A stretch of DNA of 10,614 nucleotides from an uncultured Eubacteriales bacterium (lineage in GTDB: Bacteria; Bacillota; Clostridia; UMGS1883; UMGS1540). The notes below the pieces were generated by a model that worked only from the letters and a program-made list of their open reading frames with translations, made no database searches and was not told the DNA's origin. Positions 7,721 through 10,614 of this stretch are shown in pieces. How positions within the stretch are numbered: position 1 is the first letter of the stretch; every line of letters begins with the position of its first letter. Where the stretch lies: positions 1 through 10,614 of the forward strand of contig USAP01000055.1 in the NCBI GenBank assembly GCA_900552775.1. Reading direction: 5' to 3'. The translations under genes were made by a program, and so were the position numbers.

Positions 7721-10363
7721 CTATTCATATATGACTATTGTCGATGCAACGCCGTAATCGGTTCGCACCAACACATAGCTTGAATTGTCAATTCCGCTCT
7801 TGATTGAGGGAACTATGTCTGAAAGTCTGCTTTTTCTGCAAGCATTCTTTTTTGTATCGTAAATTATAACGTTTCCCGTTGTGCAGACGAAAGCGTATAT
7901 GGAATCGTTCAATGCAGAGGAATTATGCGTATAATCGGCTTTAATGCTCATTGTTCCGCCGATAAAGCTGAATACGTTACCCGCCGCATAAGTTCTGTAC
8001 CCGAATGAAGATTCAAGATACGATTTTAAAACCGGTCTTTTCTTTGACGGGTTATACTCGGCGTCGATTGCAATTCCGCTTACTCTTCCCTGCACATCAA
8101 AGGCTATTCTGACAACATCGCCGCTTGAAGGAATAAGTCCGCGTTTTATAAGCTCACGGCAGATATCGGACGGAATAATATACGATGAAAAGGAACCTCC
8201 GTAAAATACCGTCAGTTTTTTTGTTAGAGCTCCGTTCTCATCCAATGCGTCATTCACGCTTTCAATAACTCTCGACACCTGATAAATATCGGGCGTTGTA
8301 ATCGTTGTTTCACCGATTTCCGCAGAATCTTCCGAGTATATAACAACTGCGCGCGCATTGAAATCTCCGGAATAATCATAGGAATCGAATATGTACGATT
8401 CATGGTCTTTAAGACTTGAGTATGCAACACTGATGAAATTATTTTCATTAAAGCTTTTTGAGTTTGTCAAAGCCTTCGGAACTTTAAATATTACCGATGA
8501 TTTTACGGAGCAATGCGGAGCGAGACAGCCTGCGTTGCTTACATATTCGCCCTTACCATGATTTACATATCGCGTCAGACTGTTATCGGAGATTACGGGC
8601 GATGCATATTTTTCGGCCAAATCAGCCGAAGACGCCGCGTCCTCTGCCGTATCCAATGCGTAAATTTTATTGTTTTCGTTTAAGGCATATCGAATCAGCT
8701 GATAGTTTAAAACACCTGAGCCTACGAGCTTATTTGAAATTTCAGCTCCGTCCGATTTGACCGATTCGCCGTCAAGAAGAATTTTTTCCTCGAGCTCAAA
8801 TGTGTTTCGTTCATTTGAGGAATCAAGTATTCTTATAAGCGGAGACATAGATAAGCTTTTTTTGTTCTGAAATCCGAGCAGAAAACCGTATTTCATGGTG
8901 TTTTTTTGGTCATCGTCAAAATAAGTCAATCTTCCCTTTGAATCAAGAAGAAAGGTTCTTTCGGAATTAAGTGCAAATGCGTCCGAATTGTTTTTGGCGT
9001 AAGAATTTATTTTGTATTCTTTATCGCCGATAAAAACACTTTCGGATGAAATCTCGGTAATTTTAGCTTTAATCGTATTATTTTTCAAAATGCGGCAGTC
9101 GGCAACGGTTTTATCATCGCTTTGATATATTTCGAGCAAGTCTCCCTGGGATATGTCGCTTAGATCACCTTTTGTGCTTTCGCCGCTTTTAAAATCATAT
9201 ACTTCAAAATTTAAAAAACTGCCGTTTAGCCCCGCAAACGAATAAGACTTATTGCTTGTACTGTCGAAAACCGTTTTTTGAGAATAGTTAACCGCAGCTG
9301 CAACGACGTATTCCGGTATGCTTGCCACGGCAATCTCATATCTGCCGTCGCCGTTATTGTCTATTAAAAGATAATCTGCATCATTAATGCAAAACTCCTG
9401 CCCGTTATGAGGAAAAAGTCTTCCGTTTTTTACAAAAGTAAGATCAGAGCTTAATTTAAATGTTTCGGTTTCAAAGGCGTTCTTTTCGGCTTTAATAAAG
9501 AATGGCGATACCTCCGTCACCATGTCGCCGGAAAAGCTTACGGTACCGTTTACCTGCCTTTTATATACGGCACGCGCATTGTCTTCATCTGTCCAAACAT
9601 CACAGCTGAATCCGAGAAGTTTTTCGGCGCCGCTTATTTTTGTGTCAAACAGCTCTCCGTTAACCTCTATTTTGGGCTTATCACTCGGAGCTATGCTGCT
9701 GCACGAAAATGTTCCTGCTGAGGTCAGTATTCCGGTTATCTTCTTTAAGCCAAAATTTTTGCTTAAAATATTTTCGCCCTTTTTGCTCTCATATGAGACT
9801 GTATTCCCCGAAACAGTTGTCGGGAGCATTAAATCGGCATATAAGAAGTTAAAAATAATTTTAAGTCCGTCAGCAAAATTCATAAATTCAGAAGAAGATA
9901 TGTTTTTGAGCAGTCCTATGTTTGACGCAACAATTTTATATCCGTACGGCCATCCGCCTTCATTTTGTGCAAAATTATTATATCCCAGCGCAGAAACAAG
10001 GATTTTAATCGCTTCGTTTTTTGTGATGTCCCTGTCAGGTTCAAAAGAATCGCTTGCAGAACTTACCGCCCCGATATTTTTAAGTGTGCAAATTTCCGAT
10101 GCATATTTATTCTCGGCAATGTCGGAAAATACGTTCATATCCGAAGCCGTACTTTGAAGGTTCATTGCATTAACGGTAATTGCCGCAAATTCCGCTCTCG
10201 ACATATTTTTTGACATATCCGAAATTTTTATTTTTTTTAAAATATCAAGCTCTGTCAAAAAATCAATAATATTCTCGTCAAGCGAAACAGTATCGGAAGC
10301 GGCAAAAGAGTTTGTCGGCAAAAATAACAGCAGACTTATTATTAAACAAATAATTTTTTTCAA
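7721..10363 (-). CDS. SLH-domain surface protein with a large uncharacterised ectodomain
   Basis: This 880-residue protein is probably held on the cell wall by N-terminal SLH domains, which bind pyruvylated secondary cell-wall polymers in known cases. After a signal peptide (1-21, ending NSFA) there is a degenerate SLH repeat (about 30-70, MSRAEFAAITVNAM), a clear one (about 78-125, VFSDI...SFEPDRDITKNEAIKILVSAL) and a weak third (about 135-185, GYKIVASNIGLLKNI). The remaining roughly 690 residues are beta-rich and match no enzyme I recognise. They include LLIDNNGDGRYEIAVA at about residues 333-345, a D-x-N-x-D-G loop of the calcium-binding or dockerin-like type that recurs in clostridial SLH proteins. 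The TTG start at 10363 is preferred: GAGGTGA sits five bases upstream, whereas the alternative GTG at 10372 lies inside that site. The gene follows another SLH-ending gene by five bases and precedes the lyase-like gene by eleven. It could be a scaffold or receptor for the secreted binding proteins, which is an inference. Confidence 0.85.
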   Translation of the reverse strand: MKKIICLIISLLLFLPTNSFAASDTVSLDENIIDFLTELDILKKIKISDMSKNMSRAEFAAITVNAMNLQSTASDMNVFSDIAENKYASEICTLKNIGAVSSASDSFEPDRDITKNEAIKILVSALGYNNFAQNEGGWPYGYKIVASNIGLLKNISSSEFMNFADGLKIIFNFLYADLMLPTTVSGNTVSYESKKGENILSKNFGLKKITGILTSAGTFSCSSIAPSDKPKIEVNGELFDTKISGAEKLLGFSCDVWTDEDNARAVYKRQVNGTVSFSGDMVTEVSPFFIKAEKNAFETETFKLSSDLTFVKNGRLFPHNGQEFCINDADYLLIDNNGDGRYEIAVASIPEYVVAAAVNYSQKTVFDSTSNKSYSFAGLNGSFLNFEVYDFKSGESTKGDLSDISQGDLLEIYQSDDKTVADCRILKNNTIKAKITEISSESVFIGDKEYKINSYAKNNSDAFALNSERTFLLDSKGRLTYFDDDQKNTMKYGFLLGFQNKKSLSMSPLIRILDSSNERNTFELEEKILLDGESVKSDGAEISNKLVGSGVLNYQLIRYALNENNKIYALDTAEDAASSADLAEKYASPVISDNSLTRYVNHGKGEYVSNAGCLAPHCSVKSSVIFKVPKALTNSKSFNENNFISVAYSSLKDHESYIFDSYDYSGDFNARAVVIYSEDSAEIGETTITTPDIYQVSRVIESVNDALDENGALTKKLTVFYGGSFSSYIIPSDICRELIKRGLIPSSGDVVRIAFDVQGRVSGIAIDAEYNPSKKRPVLKSYLESSFGYRTYAAGNVFSFIGGTMSIKADYTHNSSALNDSIYAFVCTTGNVIIYDTKKNACRKSRLSDIVPSIKSGIDNSSYVLVRTDYGVASTIVIYE

Positions 10364-10368
10364 AATTT

Positions 10369-10375
10369 TCACCTC
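10369..10375 (-). promoter_or_regulatory. Ribosome binding site GAGGTGA overlapping the upstream stop codon
   Basis: GAGGTGA ends with the TGA stop (10369-10371) of the preceding SLH gene and lies five bases from the TTG at 10361-10363. The same seven bases thus end one gene and recruit ribosomes for the next, an arrangement typical of translational coupling. A GTG start (10370-10372) inside it would have no site of its own. Confidence 0.75.
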
Positions 10376-10614
10376 TCTGTTTTCATAAGCGTGTTGTAAA
10401 TCAGCTGAAATGCCTCGGCGCGGCTTATATTTCTCTGCGGTTCAAATATTTCATCGCCGCTTCCGGAAATGATTTCTGCCGCATATAGAAGGGCAACCGA
10501 TTTTTTCGCGTAGTCGGAAATATTTTCACAGTCTTTAAATTTCTTTTCATCCGTCAGCGTAAAATTTTTGTTTTCAAGCGCTCTGCAAAGTATCACAGCT
10601 GCATCTTCGCGTTT
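10369..10614 (-). CDS. C-terminal SLH repeats of a surface protein (N-terminus beyond the window)
   Basis: Only the last 81 residues are visible, and the frame is open through the right edge, so no start is assigned; the GTG at 10596 is internal. The piece begins with KREDAAVILCRAL, the closing helix of one SLH domain (consensus TREDAA...L.RAL). A complete final SLH domain follows: FKDCENISDYAKKSVALLYAAEIISGSGDEIFEPQRNISRAEAFQLIYNTL. SLH domains anchor exported proteins non-covalently to cell-wall polymers, so the missing N-terminal part is probably a surface-exposed module or enzyme. It ends in TGA embedded in the ribosome binding site of the next SLH gene. Its SLH repeats are at the C-terminus while the neighbour's are at the N-terminus. 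What the rest of the protein does cannot be told from this window. Confidence 0.85.
   Translation of the reverse strand, partial: KREDAAVILCRALENKNFTLTDEKKFKDCENISDYAKKSVALLYAAEIISGSGDEIFEPQRNISRAEAFQLIYNTLMKTER

Noticed and set aside
9522..10157. A 211-codon open frame on the + strand
   Set aside because: It lies entirely antisense to the SLH protein gene, whose reading frame has recognisable SLH motifs and a signal peptide. The + strand translation shows no domain or usable ribosome binding site.
10364..10372. GTG 10372 as the start of the SLH protein
   Set aside because: The GTG is part of the GAGGTGA ribosome binding site itself; TTG 10363 is correctly spaced and gives a normal signal peptide.

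Overview
The window looks like a metagenomic contig from an AT-rich, anaerobic, Clostridia-like Firmicute. The evidence is SLH (S-layer homology) proteins, Gram-positive-type signal peptides, strong GAGGTGA ribosome binding sites, TTG starts, and a secreted polysaccharide-lyase-like enzyme carrying a stalk domain of the copper-amine-oxidase-N type. No taxonomic marker gene is present, so this placement is an inference from gene style.

Layout. Positions 1 to about 378 are GC-rich (about 60% in the lines counted) and encode, on the + strand, an internal piece of a GH29 alpha-L-fucosidase. At about 371-386 the composition drops abruptly, by eye to about 40% GC or less. From there to the right edge everything lies on the minus strand as one tightly packed gene row. 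In transcription order (right to left) it holds: the C-terminal SLH end of a surface protein (cut by the right edge); an 880-residue SLH protein; a 1463-residue multidomain heparinase II/III-like protein; a 515-residue secreted protein with Ig-like and LamG-like modules; and a secreted protein made of two tandem LamG-like modules, whose C-terminus is cut at the composition junction. Intergenic gaps are 5, 11, 13 and 23 bases, so this is very probably one operon. No promoter, terminator, RNA gene, CRISPR array or insertion sequence was seen, and there is no gene-free stretch over 300 bases.

How the genes may work together. The SLH proteins would sit in the S-layer or secondary cell-wall polymer. 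The lyase-like protein and the two LamG-type proteins are exported but carry no recognisable anchor. One related LamG-like module, ending in a (Y/V/F)(I/V/F)DN...Y.G signature, appears twice in the lyase and twice in the last gene, with a more distant copy in the gene between. The row therefore reads as a surface system for binding and depolymerising an acidic polysaccharide. The substrate cannot be read from the sequence. The fucosidase piece should not be counted as part of this system, because it lies across a likely assembly or recombination junction.
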